Made by a program: the position numbers and the translations under genes. A stretch of 64,000 nt of DNA from NCBI RefSeq assembly GCF_014203855.1, contig NZ_JACHJV010000001.1, forward strand, positions 1,426,001-1,490,000, read 5' to 3'. This DNA comes from Kitasatospora kifunensis. GTDB taxonomy: Bacteria; Actinomycetota; Actinomycetes; Streptomycetales; Streptomycetaceae. Positions 48,520 to 56,307 of the stretch are shown one piece after another. The stretch's first letter is position 1. Each line of letters starts with the position of its first letter. The notes under the pieces are model-generated. The model worked only from the letters and a program-made list of their open reading frames with translations, searched no databases and was not told the DNA's origin.

Positions 48520-48753
48520 TCAGCTGCCGACTCCCTGGTACGGGATCGGGTCGCTGGGCCGGCCGCAGCCCGCGGGCCAGGCGCCGACCGGACGGCCATC
48601 AGGGCGGGACTTCGGCGGGGCGGTCTTCGGGACCTGGTCCTCGCCGTTTGCTTCGGGACGGCGGAACTGGCTGCGCATGAACGCGCGCAGATCGCCGTCC
48701 TTGCGCATCTGGCCGATGTCGTCGCGGGTGAAGTTGTCAGATATGTAGATCAT
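48520..48753 (-). CDS. Small hypothetical protein after DnaB
   Basis: A 77-residue protein (MIYISDNFTRDDIGQMRKDG, DLRAFMRSQFRRPE) with a Pro/Gly tail. AAAGGAG lies just before the ATG, which overlaps the DnaB stop by one base. The DDIGQMRKDGDLRAFMR core resembles other small phage proteins encoded beside helicases. Confidence 0.68.
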   Translation of the reverse strand: MIYISDNFTRDDIGQMRKDGDLRAFMRSQFRRPEANGEDQVPKTAPPKSRPDGRPVGAWPAGCGRPSDPIPYQGVGS

Positions 48754-50153
48754 CAACTCCTTTCGCCATCACGGGTCATGTCCTTGAACGACGAGTAGTG
48801 GAGCTGCGCGGCCACTGTGATCGTCGCGGTCGCCCCGGCCCGGTGCTTGCCGACGATCAGGTCGGCCTCGCCTGCGCGGGGGGACTCCTTCTCGTAGGCG
48901 TCCTCTCGGTGGAGCAGGATGACCATGTCGGCGTCCTGCTCCAGCGAGCCGGATTCACGCAGGTCGGAGACCTGCGGCTTCTTGTCGGCGCGCTGCTCGG
49001 GCCCACGGTTCAGCTGGGACAGTGCGATCACCGGCAGCTTCAGCTCCTTGGCCATCAGCTTCAACCGGCGTGACATGTACGACACTTCGATCTGCCGGGA
49101 CTCGAACCGCTTCGAGCTGCCGGACCCCAGCAGCTGCAGATAGTCGATAATCACCAGCCGCAGGTCCTGCTTCTCCTTCAGTCGCCGGCACTTCGCGTAG
49201 ATCTGCGCCAGGTCCAGGTTCGGCGAGTCGTCAATGTACAACGGCGCCGCAGTGACGTCGGGCATCCGCCGGGCCACCCGCAGCCAGTCGTCGTCGTCCA
49301 TGTACCCGGAGCGCATCAGGTGCAGGCCAACCCGGGCCTCCGCCGACAGGAGACGTATGTTCACCTCGTGGCGGCTCATCTCCAGCGAGAACAGAACCGA
49401 CGGCAGGCCGGTGGCGATCGAGCAGGCCCGTTGGAAGTCCAGCGCCAGAGTCGACTTGCCCATCGCCGGGCGCGCGGCGACGAGAATGAACTGCTCGTCC
49501 TGCCAGCCTTGGGTGAGGGCGTCGAGGTCGGCGAAGCCCGTCGGGATGCCGTTGATCTTCCCCTTGTTCTGGGCGATCTCCTCCAGCTTGTCGAGCGTCC
49601 CTTCCATCGACGAGGCGACGACGTGCAGCCCGTCCTCGGCCTGCTCGCCTTCCGCGGTGGTGATCTGCGCCTGGATCTCGGCGATGATCTGCGACGGCTC
49701 ACCACGGCCGGCCAGAAGATCGCCGGTAGCGCGCATCAAGCCCTGCGCGAAGTCCCTCGCGACCCACTTCTCGCGGACAATCTCGGCGTACTCCTCCGCG
49801 TTCGAGGTGATGCCAGGCGAGCTCGCGATCGTGTGCAGGTAGCCGGGGCCACCAGCCCGCGCGAGTTCGCCGATCTTCTTGAGCTCAGCCGCCACGGTGA
49901 TCGGGTCGGCGGGTTCGCCGCGCCCGTGGAGTTCGAGGATCGCGTCGTGGATCAACTGGTGGGCGGGGCGGTAGTAGTGCTTGCCCTTGATGATCGTCGC
50001 AATGGTGTTGATCGCATCCCGGCTGAACAGCATGGCCCGCAGCGCGCCCTGCTCGGCGCTGATGTCCTGCGGCGGCTCGTAGTCCAGGCCCTCCACCTTC
50101 GCCGGCTCCTGCTGGGCTGGCTGGTCGTCGTGGAACGGGTTCTGCTCGGTCAT
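48753..50153 (-). CDS. dnaB: Replicative DNA helicase, DnaB family
   Basis: A 466-residue hexameric 5'-3' helicase. The N-terminal domain (AEQGALRAMLFSRDAINTIA) is followed by a RecA core with Walker A ARPAMGKST, Walker B LRLVIIDYLQLL, DnaB motif SLEMSRHEVNIRLLSAEA, and RHREDAYEKES-like C-terminal motifs. It opens with a ~25-residue acidic extension. The ATG overlaps the initiator-like gene upstream (ATGA), reproducing the lambda O-P logic of initiator plus helicase, but with the helicase itself carried. Confidence 0.95.
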   Translation of the reverse strand: MTEQNPFHDDQPAQQEPAKVEGLDYEPPQDISAEQGALRAMLFSRDAINTIATIIKGKHYYRPAHQLIHDAILELHGRGEPADPITVAAELKKIGELARAGGPGYLHTIASSPGITSNAEEYAEIVREKWVARDFAQGLMRATGDLLAGRGEPSQIIAEIQAQITTAEGEQAEDGLHVVASSMEGTLDKLEEIAQNKGKINGIPTGFADLDALTQGWQDEQFILVAARPAMGKSTLALDFQRACSIATGLPSVLFSLEMSRHEVNIRLLSAEARVGLHLMRSGYMDDDDWLRVARRMPDVTAAPLYIDDSPNLDLAQIYAKCRRLKEKQDLRLVIIDYLQLLGSGSSKRFESRQIEVSYMSRRLKLMAKELKLPVIALSQLNRGPEQRADKKPQVSDLRESGSLEQDADMVILLHREDAYEKESPRAGEADLIVGKHRAGATATITVAAQLHYSSFKDMTRDGERS

Positions 50154-51124
50154 GCGGCTGCTCCTTGCTCGGCGCGGCGGCGTCGGGCGACTGCGGCGGG
50201 GTGGCATGCCGGGCAGTCGACGAGCTCGTTGTCACGCGCGGGGTCTTTGATTTGGCGGTGGTTCGGGCTGTGGCAGTTCCCGCACCAGTCGGCGTTCGTC
50301 GCGGTGGCCTTGCGGACGGTGGGGACGGTGGAGCGGTCGCAGTGCTGGGCGAGGTCAGTCCAGCCGCGGGCGGCGAGCTCACGGGCGCGGTCGGCGAGCC
50401 ACCAAGCGGGGAAGCCGGCCGCGAGGAGCTCACCGGCCTGCTGCTCGATCTTCTGGCGGGTCGTCGGACTGACGGGCCGTCCGATCGCCTCGGTGTAGGC
50501 GGCGGCGACCGTGGTTGCTTCGCTGGGTGAAGAGATCTTCTCTCTCTCGTCGTTGCGCGGGGCGGCTGACGGCGGCGCGGAGGGAGGAGAGAGAGGGGTT
50601 AGAGGAGTTATAGGAGTAGGGGTCACCTGAGAGGTGACCCATTCCCACCTGTGAGGTGACCCATTCGACTCTGTGAGGTGACCCATTTCGTCGATTGGGT
50701 CACCCGTGAGGTGACCCGTTTCGACGTCGCACGGGTCCGTCTCGGGCGATCGGGTCACCTGAGAGGTGACCCTTTCCGTGCGGGTGCACTGACCGAGGAA
50801 CCCGTCGTGCGGAGCCTGCGGGCACAGCGTCACCAACTCGTAGACCGCGACCTGCCCCGGGAACCCGGACAGCTCGCGGCCGTCGCGCACCGCGTACACC
50901 AAGACGCCCTTCTTCATGAGCTTCCCGATCGCGTTCCGCCACGCCGGCGCGGTCTTGCCGACCCGCTTGAGGATGTAGTCCTGGTGAATGCCGCCCTTGC
51001 GGTATGTCTGGCGGTCGCCGTCGTTCGCGTTCTCAGCGATGACGAGCAGGTCGGCGCGTTCGCCCGCGGTGAGGCCGGCATCCTGCCAGTGGTCCATGAC
51101 TTCGACCATCAGCTTGATCCCCAT
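50150..51124 (-). CDS. Lambda-O-like replication initiator with internal origin iterons
   Basis: A 324-residue protein. The N-terminal ~110 residues form a winged-helix domain (MGIKLMVEVMDHWQDAGLTA, ERADLLVIAENANDGDRQTY, APAWRNAIGKLMKKGVLVYA). A ~90-residue low-complexity linker (GHLTGDPIDEMGHLTESNGS; TPITPLTPLSPPSAPPS) is encoded by DNA full of iterons. A C-terminal domain with a zinc site follows (DWCGNCHSPNHR, VDCPACHPAA). It probably binds the iterons and loads DnaB encoded directly downstream. ATG 51124 is chosen. Confidence 0.85.
   Translation of the reverse strand: MGIKLMVEVMDHWQDAGLTAGERADLLVIAENANDGDRQTYRKGGIHQDYILKRVGKTAPAWRNAIGKLMKKGVLVYAVRDGRELSGFPGQVAVYELVTLCPQAPHDGFLGQCTRTERVTSQVTRSPETDPCDVETGHLTGDPIDEMGHLTESNGSPHRWEWVTSQVTPTPITPLTPLSPPSAPPSAAPRNDEREKISSPSEATTVAAAYTEAIGRPVSPTTRQKIEQQAGELLAAGFPAWWLADRARELAARGWTDLAQHCDRSTVPTVRKATATNADWCGNCHSPNHRQIKDPARDNELVDCPACHPAAVARRRRAEQGAAA
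50620..50772. repeat. Intragenic iteron array, candidate replication origin
   Basis: AGGTGACCC occurs at 50632, 50654, 50676, 50709 and 50764. The inverted form GGGTCACC starts at 50620, 50697 and 50752. Spacings are 22, 22, 33 and 55 bp for direct copies and 77 and 55 bp for inverted copies, all multiples of 11 bp. Because 22 is not a multiple of 3, the repeats fall in different codon frames, so DNA function rather than protein sequence is conserved. A purine/pyrimidine-biased, AT-richer stretch (50591-50619) adjoins it. Confidence 0.8.
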
Positions 51125-51235
51125 CAACTCACCGCCACTGGTGGCATGTCAGGGATGTCGGGGTACACGTCGGCTCCAGCTGGACGCAGGGGTGGTGTGT
51201 GCGGGCCACCCGCGTGATGCGGGTGGCCGGGGGCC

Positions 51236-51853
51236 TCAGTGGCCGCAGGGTGCGTAGCCGGCCGCAGCGGCGGCCTGGGCATAGTCGAGTCGGCCGTGTC
51301 GGTCGAGGGCTTCGGCGACGTCAAGGACGTGGCCCCAGAGGTCATCCAGAGCCTCGTCGGCGACGTCGTGCATGGCAGCCAGATCCCGTCGTGGGTCGTC
51401 GCTGACGCCGTATGTGACGGGGCGTCCGTGGGCCTCCCAGGACACGCGGGCGATCTGCTGACGATCGTTGCTGGCCAGGATCTCGACGACCCACGCCCGG
51501 GCGCTGGTCCACAGACCCTGCTCGCGTAGCCAGCGATCCTCGGCCCGCTCCCCCGCGGCCAAACCCAACAGGGCGTCGGGGAGCGGCGCGGTCAGCGACG
51601 AGTGGAGTTCGACGTGCCCGGCCGGGCTCTCCTTGCCGGGGCCATGTCCGAGATCGTCGGCGATCTGGACGGTTACGAAGGCGATCTCCCGGTCGAGCAT
51701 CAGAACAGCATGCCCGGCCTCGTGGATGGCGATCTTCCGGCGGAGCTGGGTGTTCGTCAGGTTGAGGATCCCGTAGGCGGTGGTCGGCCCGGGAATGTGG
51801 GGGGCGGCGTGCCTGGTGAACAGCTTGAAGTCCGGCTCGTAGTGCCAGCTCAT
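51236..51853 (-). CDS. M41-like zinc metallopeptidase without ATPase
   Basis: A 205-residue protein with the FtsH-type peptidase signature IAIHEAGHAVLMLD (HExxH) near residue 40. AFVTVQIADDLGHGPG follows, then ALLGLAAGERAEDRWLREQG with the conserved acidic third-ligand region, and a C-terminal helical part. FtsH normally fuses this to an AAA ATPase and membrane helices, both absent here. It may cleave small or unfolded substrates or act as an inhibitor. ATG 51853. Confidence 0.75.
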   Translation of the reverse strand: MSWHYEPDFKLFTRHAAPHIPGPTTAYGILNLTNTQLRRKIAIHEAGHAVLMLDREIAFVTVQIADDLGHGPGKESPAGHVELHSSLTAPLPDALLGLAAGERAEDRWLREQGLWTSARAWVVEILASNDRQQIARVSWEAHGRPVTYGVSDDPRRDLAAMHDVADEALDDLWGHVLDVAEALDRHGRLDYAQAAAAAGYAPCGH

Positions 51854-52032
51854 CGCGGGCCTCCGGCGTGTTGCTGGCCGGGCTTGTCGCCGGTGACGGT
51901 GTACGCCTGGTGCTGGGCGTCGTAGCCGGTCTGGACGTGCTGGTAGCCGGCGTCCTGGGCCTGGTGCGCGGTCTCGATGGTGCGCAGCGGGGCGTCGCTG
52001 ACACTGGCGGCGATGCGGGCGATGACCTTCAC
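51850..52032 (-). CDS. Small hypothetical protein
   Basis: A 60-residue protein (KVIARIAASVSDAPLRTIET, QDAGYQHVQTGYDAQHQAYT) in which YQHV/YDAQ/YTVT repeat-like segments are seen. GTG overlaps the upstream gene, and its TGA overlaps the metallopeptidase ATG. The function is unknown. Confidence 0.62.
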   Translation of the reverse strand: MKVIARIAASVSDAPLRTIETAHQAQDAGYQHVQTGYDAQHQAYTVTGDKPGQQHAGGPR

Positions 52033-52223
52033 AGCGCACCGACCTTTCCGCCGGCGAGGGCGCGGTCGATGGCGCAGCGCAGGAGGTTGGCGCCGCAGTG
52101 GTCGTGGCAGCGGACGGCGTGGGCGAGGAGGGCCCAGAGTCGCTCGATGGCGCCGAGGATGCGGGGGCCGACGCGGCCGATCGCGGCGTTCTCGGTCGGT
52201 CGGTGGATCGTGGAGGCGCTCAT
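52029..52223 (-). CDS. Small hypothetical protein
   Basis: A 64-residue protein (SASTIHRPTENAAIGRVGPR, IERLWALLAHAVRCHDHCGA) with CHDHC near its end, possibly one metal site. Coupled at both ends. The function is unknown. Confidence 0.62.
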   Translation of the reverse strand: MSASTIHRPTENAAIGRVGPRILGAIERLWALLAHAVRCHDHCGANLLRCAIDRALAGGKVGAL

Positions 52224-52528
52224 CGGGCGCCCCTGTTTCGGCCGGGCACGCGGTGGTAGGCGATGCAGCGGGCGGCGGCGTATCGGCCCGAGTCGTACGC
52301 CTGGTGGTACAGCTCCTCGCGCAGGTCATGGCACAGGCGGCCGAGCGCGTCGAGGATCAGCCAGTCGTCCGGGAGGAACCCTTCGCGCGACGTCCGCCAG
52401 ATGCGATCCAGCCAGTCGATCAGTGACTCCCGCAGGTCGTTGATGCGGGCGGTGATGTCGCTGGCGAGCTGGCGTGCGGTGTGGTCCTGGGTGGTGGCGA
52501 CGAGCGTGTCGAGTACGGAGGTGCTCAT
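52220..52528 (-). CDS. Helical hypothetical protein
   Basis: A 102-residue protein (STSVLDTLVATTQDHTARQL, ITARINDLRESLIDWLDRIW), all helical. Coupled by ATGA on both sides. No domain is recognised. Confidence 0.66.
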   Translation of the reverse strand: MSTSVLDTLVATTQDHTARQLASDITARINDLRESLIDWLDRIWRTSREGFLPDDWLILDALGRLCHDLREELYHQAYDSGRYAAARCIAYHRVPGRNRGAR

Positions 52529-52743
52529 CGGGCGGCCTCGCTGTCCCCGTCGATCCAGGCGCCGAGCTGCTCGGTGAGGACAAGCTCGACCAGGTGGCGG
52601 GTCAGCCGGGCCGGGTCGAAGCCGACCATCAGGATGTTCTCGTCGAGCCAGACGGAGCGCAGCGGGTCACCATCGGTCGGGAGGGTCACGGCGACGATGC
52701 TGGCGCGCGGCAGAATCGGGACGGGGGCGAGGATGGCGTTCAC
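52525..52743 (-). CDS. Small hypothetical protein
   Basis: A 72-residue protein (NAILAPVPILPRASIVAVTL, DENILMVGFDPARLTRHLVE) ending EAAR. GTG overlaps the upstream TGA. Its alpha/beta pattern (VWLDENILMVGFDP) suggests a small sheet with two helices. The function is unknown. Confidence 0.64.
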   Translation of the reverse strand: MNAILAPVPILPRASIVAVTLPTDGDPLRSVWLDENILMVGFDPARLTRHLVELVLTEQLGAWIDGDSEAAR

Positions 52744-52967
52744 GCGGTCACCACCCAGTCGGGGGTTACGTCGCGGAGGTTGCCGAACAGGTCGAGCATG
52801 ATCTGCCAGGCGGTAGGGCGGTCCATCTGGGCCGGGGAGTAGGCGGCGACGATGCCCTCGGCGACCTGCTGGAAGCAGATCGCGGGGAGGGCGTCATCGG
52901 CTAGAGCCGGCGCCAGCGCGGCGATTCGCGGCGGGGTGGGCTGTTCCGTGCATGCAACGCGTGCCAT
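52740..52967 (-). CDS. Small hypothetical protein, first gene of leftward block
   Basis: A 75-residue protein (ARVACTEQPTPPRIAALAPA, CFQQVAEGIVAAYSPAQMDR, AWQIMLDLFGNLRDVTPDW). ATG 52967 is taken, with GGAG upstream. A GTG at 52991 would add eight residues. The function is unknown. Confidence 0.62.
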   Translation of the reverse strand: MARVACTEQPTPPRIAALAPALADDALPAICFQQVAEGIVAAYSPAQMDRPTAWQIMLDLFGNLRDVTPDWVVTA

Positions 52968-53075
52968 GATTGGGACGTCTCCGATCTGCACCCCGGGTTA
53001 TCTAGGCCTTGGTGGGTGCGTCGTGTGATTCGAGGGGCTCGGCGTTGACGCGCTGGGCCTCTCTTCGTTTTGGGG

Positions 53076-53291
53076 TCAGGCTGCGTTCTGGAGCAGTTCG
53101 TTGACCGTGGTGCCGTAGGCGTTCGAGATCAGCAGCGCGACTTCCAGGGACGGGCTGCGGCGACCACTGAACAGGTGCGACAGGGTTGCCTCGTGGATGC
53201 CAGTGCGGGCGGAGATCAGCCGGTTACTGGTGTCACCGCTGCGTCGAGCGTGCCGTTCGACGACTTCTCGGCTGAGCCGAATGTTGGACAT
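53076..53291 (-). CDS. XRE-family HTH regulator
   Basis: A 71-residue protein that is one XRE domain: SNRLISARTGIHEATLSHLF, SGRRSPSLEVALLISNAYG. It diverges from a second XRE-like gene at 53483 with a 191-bp region between them holding a near-perfect inverted repeat. This is the layout of a two-state switch. Confidence 0.82.
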   Translation of the reverse strand: MSNIRLSREVVERHARRSGDTSNRLISARTGIHEATLSHLFSGRRSPSLEVALLISNAYGTTVNELLQNAA

Positions 53292-53363
53292 GGGGGTCCT
53301 TTGGTGGCGAGGTGGTGGTGAGCTAGCCGGATTTTCCTCGGCAGGTCAAAGCTACGCCTTAAC

Positions 53364-53462
53364 GACCGCGCAAGCAAGTAATAGCGCCGATCGACCCACC
53401 CCGAGCATGCGCAAGATGGTTCGGTTTTCGTCTAACCTGGCCAGTAACTTGCTCGCGCGGTC
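53364..53462. promoter_or_regulatory. Operator pair in the divergent XRE region
   Basis: GACCGCGCAAGCAAGTA (53364-53380) and the inverted AACTTGCTCGCGCGGTC (53446-53462) match at 15 of 17 positions, 65 bp apart, one near each divergent gene. They are probable binding sites for one or both XRE proteins. Confidence 0.72.
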
Positions 53463-53482
53463 GATAACGACGGAGGACAGCC

Positions 53483-53896
53483 ATGGCCGACATGAAGGCG
53501 TTCGCAGACTGGCTCCACGAGCAGATGATCGCCGCCGGCTACGACCTGAGCAGCCAGCGCTCCGGCGGCAAGAGCAAGCTCGCCAACGATGCAGGCGTCG
53601 CTCTCTCCCAGGTCCAGCGTGCCCTCGGCGGGACAACACGTCCCGACATCGTCACCCTGCGGGCCATCGCCCATGCCCTTGATATCCCGATGAAGGTCAT
53701 GCTCGTGCGGTCCGGCACTGTGGACGCAGGGGACCTGGACGAGCAGGTGCTGCCAGCTTCGGATCTCGACGTGCGCACCCTGGGGCTCCAGCGCGGCGTT
53801 CCGGCCGACAAGCTCGATCACTGGGTCGCGATCGTCGACGCGGTCACCGGAACGTTCGCCGCCGAGCGGCAGCATCACGGTTCTGCAACTCCCTGA
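53483..53896 (+). CDS. XRE-like transcriptional regulator
   Basis: A 137-residue protein: FADWLHEQMIAAGYDLSSQR, SKLANDAGVALSQVQRALGG (helix-turn-helix), RAIAHALDIPMKVMLVRSG, with a C-terminal ~60-residue helical region probably for dimerisation. GGAGG lies before the ATG. It faces the 53291 regulator across paired operators. Confidence 0.82.
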   Translation: MADMKAFADWLHEQMIAAGYDLSSQRSGGKSKLANDAGVALSQVQRALGGTTRPDIVTLRAIAHALDIPMKVMLVRSGTVDAGDLDEQVLPASDLDVRTLGLQRGVPADKLDHWVAIVDAVTGTFAAERQHHGSATP

Positions 53897-53954
53897 CACA
53901 CTAGGCGGATCGCTGCGACGCTGCTCCTGTCGATCACCGAGCGCAGGAGCAGCG

Positions 53955-54542
53955 ATGGCCCTCTTCAAGAAGTCCCAGCCCTCTGACTCTTCCGGTCCGG
54001 CGCCGCTCGCCGAGTACAAGGTCGTCTACAAGGGGGGCCTGGCGGACCTGCCGAAGGCGAAGGTCGCGGGGATCGAGTTCCGGGTCTGGGGCGATCGGTT
54101 CACGCTCGACCCGACCGCGGCGGCCAAAAGGTTCTGGACGCCGCTCGCGATCCCCTTCTCCGCCATCTCCGACCTGAAGATCGTCACCCGGCAAGTCGGC
54201 ACAGGGCAGGCGATCCTCGCCGGCGCCAACGCCCGGAACTTGGCGCAGGACAACAACATCCACTTCCACTTCCAGGACGCTGCCGGCCAACAAGTCATCC
54301 TGCGCGTCGAGATGCTCACCGGCGTCACCGTCCAGGGCCAGGCCAAGAAGGCCGCCGAGTTCAACGACCTGCTGCAGGCCCACGGCATTCGGCGGCTCTT
54401 CGGTGGCGCGCCCCAGGCAGCAGCCACGGCGCCGACCGGCGGCTCGCTGGCCGATGAGATCGCCAAGCTGCAGCAGCTCCTGCAGGCTGGCGCCCTGAGC
54501 CAGACCGAGTTCGAGCAGGCGAAGGCCCGGCTCCTCGGGTAG
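53955..54542 (+). CDS. SHOCT-domain protein
   Basis: A 195-residue protein: a PH-like beta domain (EYKVVYKGGLADLPKAKVAG, IEFRVWGDRFTLDPTAAAKR, IPFSAISDLKIVTRQVGTGQ) and a C-terminal SHOCT helix pair (LADEIAKLQQLLQAGALSQT, EFEQAKARLLG). SHOCT motifs are short oligomerisation elements. CGCAGGAGC lies before ATG. The role is unknown; it may be membrane-associated through its beta domain. A strong terminator follows. Confidence 0.82.
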   Translation: MALFKKSQPSDSSGPAPLAEYKVVYKGGLADLPKAKVAGIEFRVWGDRFTLDPTAAAKRFWTPLAIPFSAISDLKIVTRQVGTGQAILAGANARNLAQDNNIHFHFQDAAGQQVILRVEMLTGVTVQGQAKKAAEFNDLLQAHGIRRLFGGAPQAAATAPTGGSLADEIAKLQQLLQAGALSQTEFEQAKARLLG

Positions 54543-54566
54543 TCCGACCTGTGCGCGGTGCAGGTC

Positions 54567-54596
54567 GGGCCACCCCCGAAATTTCGGGGGTGGCCC
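54567..54596. terminator. Terminator hairpin
   Basis: A 30-nt perfect palindrome (15-bp arms, AAA|TTT centre) starts 25 bp after the SHOCT gene. The self-complementary centre allows use on both strands. Confidence 0.78.
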
Positions 54597-54685
54597 CGTC
54601 AGCCCCGCGCTTCGATATCGTGGCGATATGCCGGGCCGGCGGCCCGCGCGATCACCCTGTCCCTCAGCGCAGACCGGAGGCCCCG

Positions 54686-54952
54686 ATGACCGACGAGCCG
54701 TGGACACTCGAGCGGATCTCCGACGCCTTGGGCAGCCCCGGCGTCCGCAAGGTATTCCTCGCGCAGATCAACAAGGCGCCGGTCTACGAGCTGTCGAACG
54801 TCGCCGCGAAGTGGCAGGGCATCGCCGAGCGGACCCTGGCCACGGGTGAGCGGATCCGCGCCGATCACGCCGAGGTGGAAGCCGGTCGGCCGCTGCCCGG
54901 CGAGTGGATCGAGGGCTCGCACCGCATCGCCCAGCATCGCGGTGCCGCCTGA
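54686..54952 (+). CDS. Small hypothetical protein
   Basis: An 88-residue protein (TDEPWTLERISDALGSPGVR, VAAKWQGIAERTLATGERIR), helical, with an HTH-like first half that is not convincing. GGAGG lies upstream. It is one base from the next gene, with which it may form a pair. Confidence 0.66.
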   Translation: MTDEPWTLERISDALGSPGVRKVFLAQINKAPVYELSNVAAKWQGIAERTLATGERIRADHAEVEAGRPLPGEWIEGSHRIAQHRGAA

Positions 54953-54953
54953 G

Positions 54954-55202
54954 ATGACCTACGCCCTGCGCTACGACAAGACGATCGAAATGATCTGGGA
55001 CAGCCTCCCGGAGCCTGCCTCGCAAGCCCTCGGTGATGCCCTGGCGCAGGCCTGCGCCGATCCGCTCGGCCGGACCGAGCCGTACGGCGAGGACGACGGC
55101 GTCATGCGGACCCTGGTGGTCTCCGAGCTTCTGTTCGCCGTCGTGTACCTCGGCCACGTCACCCGCACCCTGCACCTGTACCAGATCGACTACGTGGGCT
55201 GA
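54954..55202 (+). CDS. Small protein with RelE/ParE-like pattern
   Basis: An 82-residue protein: TYALRYDKTIEMIWDSLPEP, QACADPLGRTEPYGEDDGVM, FAVVYLGHVTRTLHLYQID. The helix-helix-strand order and YGEDDG...RTLVV...V.YLG strands resemble ParE/RelE toxins, but key basic residues are not evident. With the 88-residue gene before it, it could be a toxin-antitoxin pair in reverse order. This is speculative. Confidence 0.6.
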   Translation: MTYALRYDKTIEMIWDSLPEPASQALGDALAQACADPLGRTEPYGEDDGVMRTLVVSELLFAVVYLGHVTRTLHLYQIDYVG

Positions 55203-55269
55203 CGGGTCCCCAGGGAACTGCTGCGCCCCGCGGCCCGAATTGGGCGGCGGGGCGTCGTCGTACCCGGGT

Positions 55270-55686
55270 TCAGCGGATCATCTGCAGGTAGGCCTTCGCG
55301 CTGGAGTGCAGGTCGAATGCCGCACCGAACCCGACCGCGGGCGACACGGAGCGGGCCGAGTACACGTCGACGGCCGAGAACTCCCCGCGGTCGACCTTGA
55401 TCAGCGCAGCTACCAGGGCCTGCTCGACGGTGGCGGGGTCGCTCGTCACGGCTGGCACCTCCCGCTCCGGGATCTTCTCGCCGAGGATCGGGTCCCGCTC
55501 CGGCTGCTTGTAGTCGTCGCCAGGGGCAACGGAGACGGCCTGCCACCTGGTGGTCTTGCCAGCAGCCTCCACGGCGATTCCGTACGGGTGGCGGGTGTAG
55601 CCGGTGGCGGCGAGGGCCGCCGCCTTGAGGCCGGGGATAGTCGCCGCGGCGTCGAGGAGCAGCTGCTGGAAACGGTGAGGGCGCAT
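55270..55686 (-). CDS. Hypothetical protein
   Basis: A 138-residue protein (RPHRFQQLLLDAAATIPGLK, GIAVEAAGKTTRWQAVSVAP, SAVDVYSARSVSPAVGFGAA). GAAGGACCCCC precedes the ATG. It is transcribed leftwards, convergent with the preceding pair. No domain is recognised. Confidence 0.68.
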   Translation of the reverse strand: MRPHRFQQLLLDAAATIPGLKAAALAATGYTRHPYGIAVEAAGKTTRWQAVSVAPGDDYKQPERDPILGEKIPEREVPAVTSDPATVEQALVAALIKVDRGEFSAVDVYSARSVSPAVGFGAAFDLHSSAKAYLQMIR

Positions 55687-55761
55687 GGGGGTCCTTCGGG
55701 GATTCGGGGTCGTTCGATTATGTACGCCGCGAACGTCATGAACGGACCGCCCCGCCGGGCG

Positions 55762-56025
55762 TCAGAGCGCCCGGAGCGCCCTCTCGCAGTCCCTGCAGCG
55801 CTGCTCCTCCATGCCCGGCGGATACCAGGGCTCGCCAGGCCGGACGGGCCGGTAGTGGGCGTGCTCCATCGGCCCGGTGTCCAGGCCGCACAACGTGACC
55901 CCGAGCGGATCCTCGGGCACGTCCGGATCAGCGCCGGCCGCGTGCACCACGAGCACAACCGGCTCGACACCGTCGGATCCGAGGGCCCCCTCCTGCTCCA
56001 GCTCGAACAGCACGACGATCGCCAT
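55762..56025 (-). CDS. Small acidic hypothetical protein
   Basis: An 87-residue protein (AIVVLFELEQEGALGSDGVE, VLVVHAAGADPDVPEDPLGV) ending in EEQRCRDCERALRAL. It diverges from the RiPP-like locus, with a 135-bp gap that should hold both promoters. The function is unknown. Confidence 0.64.
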   Translation of the reverse strand: MAIVVLFELEQEGALGSDGVEPVVLVVHAAGADPDVPEDPLGVTLCGLDTGPMEHAHYRPVRPGEPWYPPGMEEQRCRDCERALRAL

Positions 56026-56160
56026 GCCCCCAGCCTTATTCCCATTCGAGGGTCGCGCATCTTCCGGGCTCAGCGCCCCGCCGTGCTTTCATGCGCTCTG
56101 GTGCCGGGTCCCTCCATTGCGGTTGGCTGGACGCATCAACCCTCCGACAAGGGAGCCTCG

Positions 56161-56307
56161 ATGGTCCTCGAACCCCTCGGCATGGCCGGCGGTGACGGGA
56201 ACGGCGGGAATGGCGACATGCTTCCCGGCCAGCCGTGGCCCGTACCAGCCCCGGAACCCCAGCCCGACGGCGGGCCGCCGCCTGGTGACGGGGGCCACCG
56301 TAAGTGA
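56161..56307 (+). CDS. Candidate RiPP precursor peptide (imiditide-like)
   Basis: A 48-residue peptide with AAGGGAG before its ATG. It has no Ser, Thr or Cys, so lanthionine or thiazole chemistry is excluded. Instead it is packed with Asp-Gly and Asn-Gly: DGNGGNGD at residues 12-19, then DG at 36 and 43, in a Pro/Gly-rich C-terminal half (PGQPWPVPAPEPQP). Those are the sites where aspartimide and isoaspartate form most readily. Its stop overlaps the start of a protein-isoaspartate-type methyltransferase gene (GTGA), so the two are translated together. Confidence 0.72.
   Translation: MVLEPLGMAGGDGNGGNGDMLPGQPWPVPAPEPQPDGGPPPGDGGHRK

Noticed and set aside
54686..55202. Firm call of a toxin-antitoxin pair
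   Set aside because: Gene sizes and coupling fit, but the first product has no convincing antitoxin domain and the second lacks clear RelE/ParE catalytic residues.
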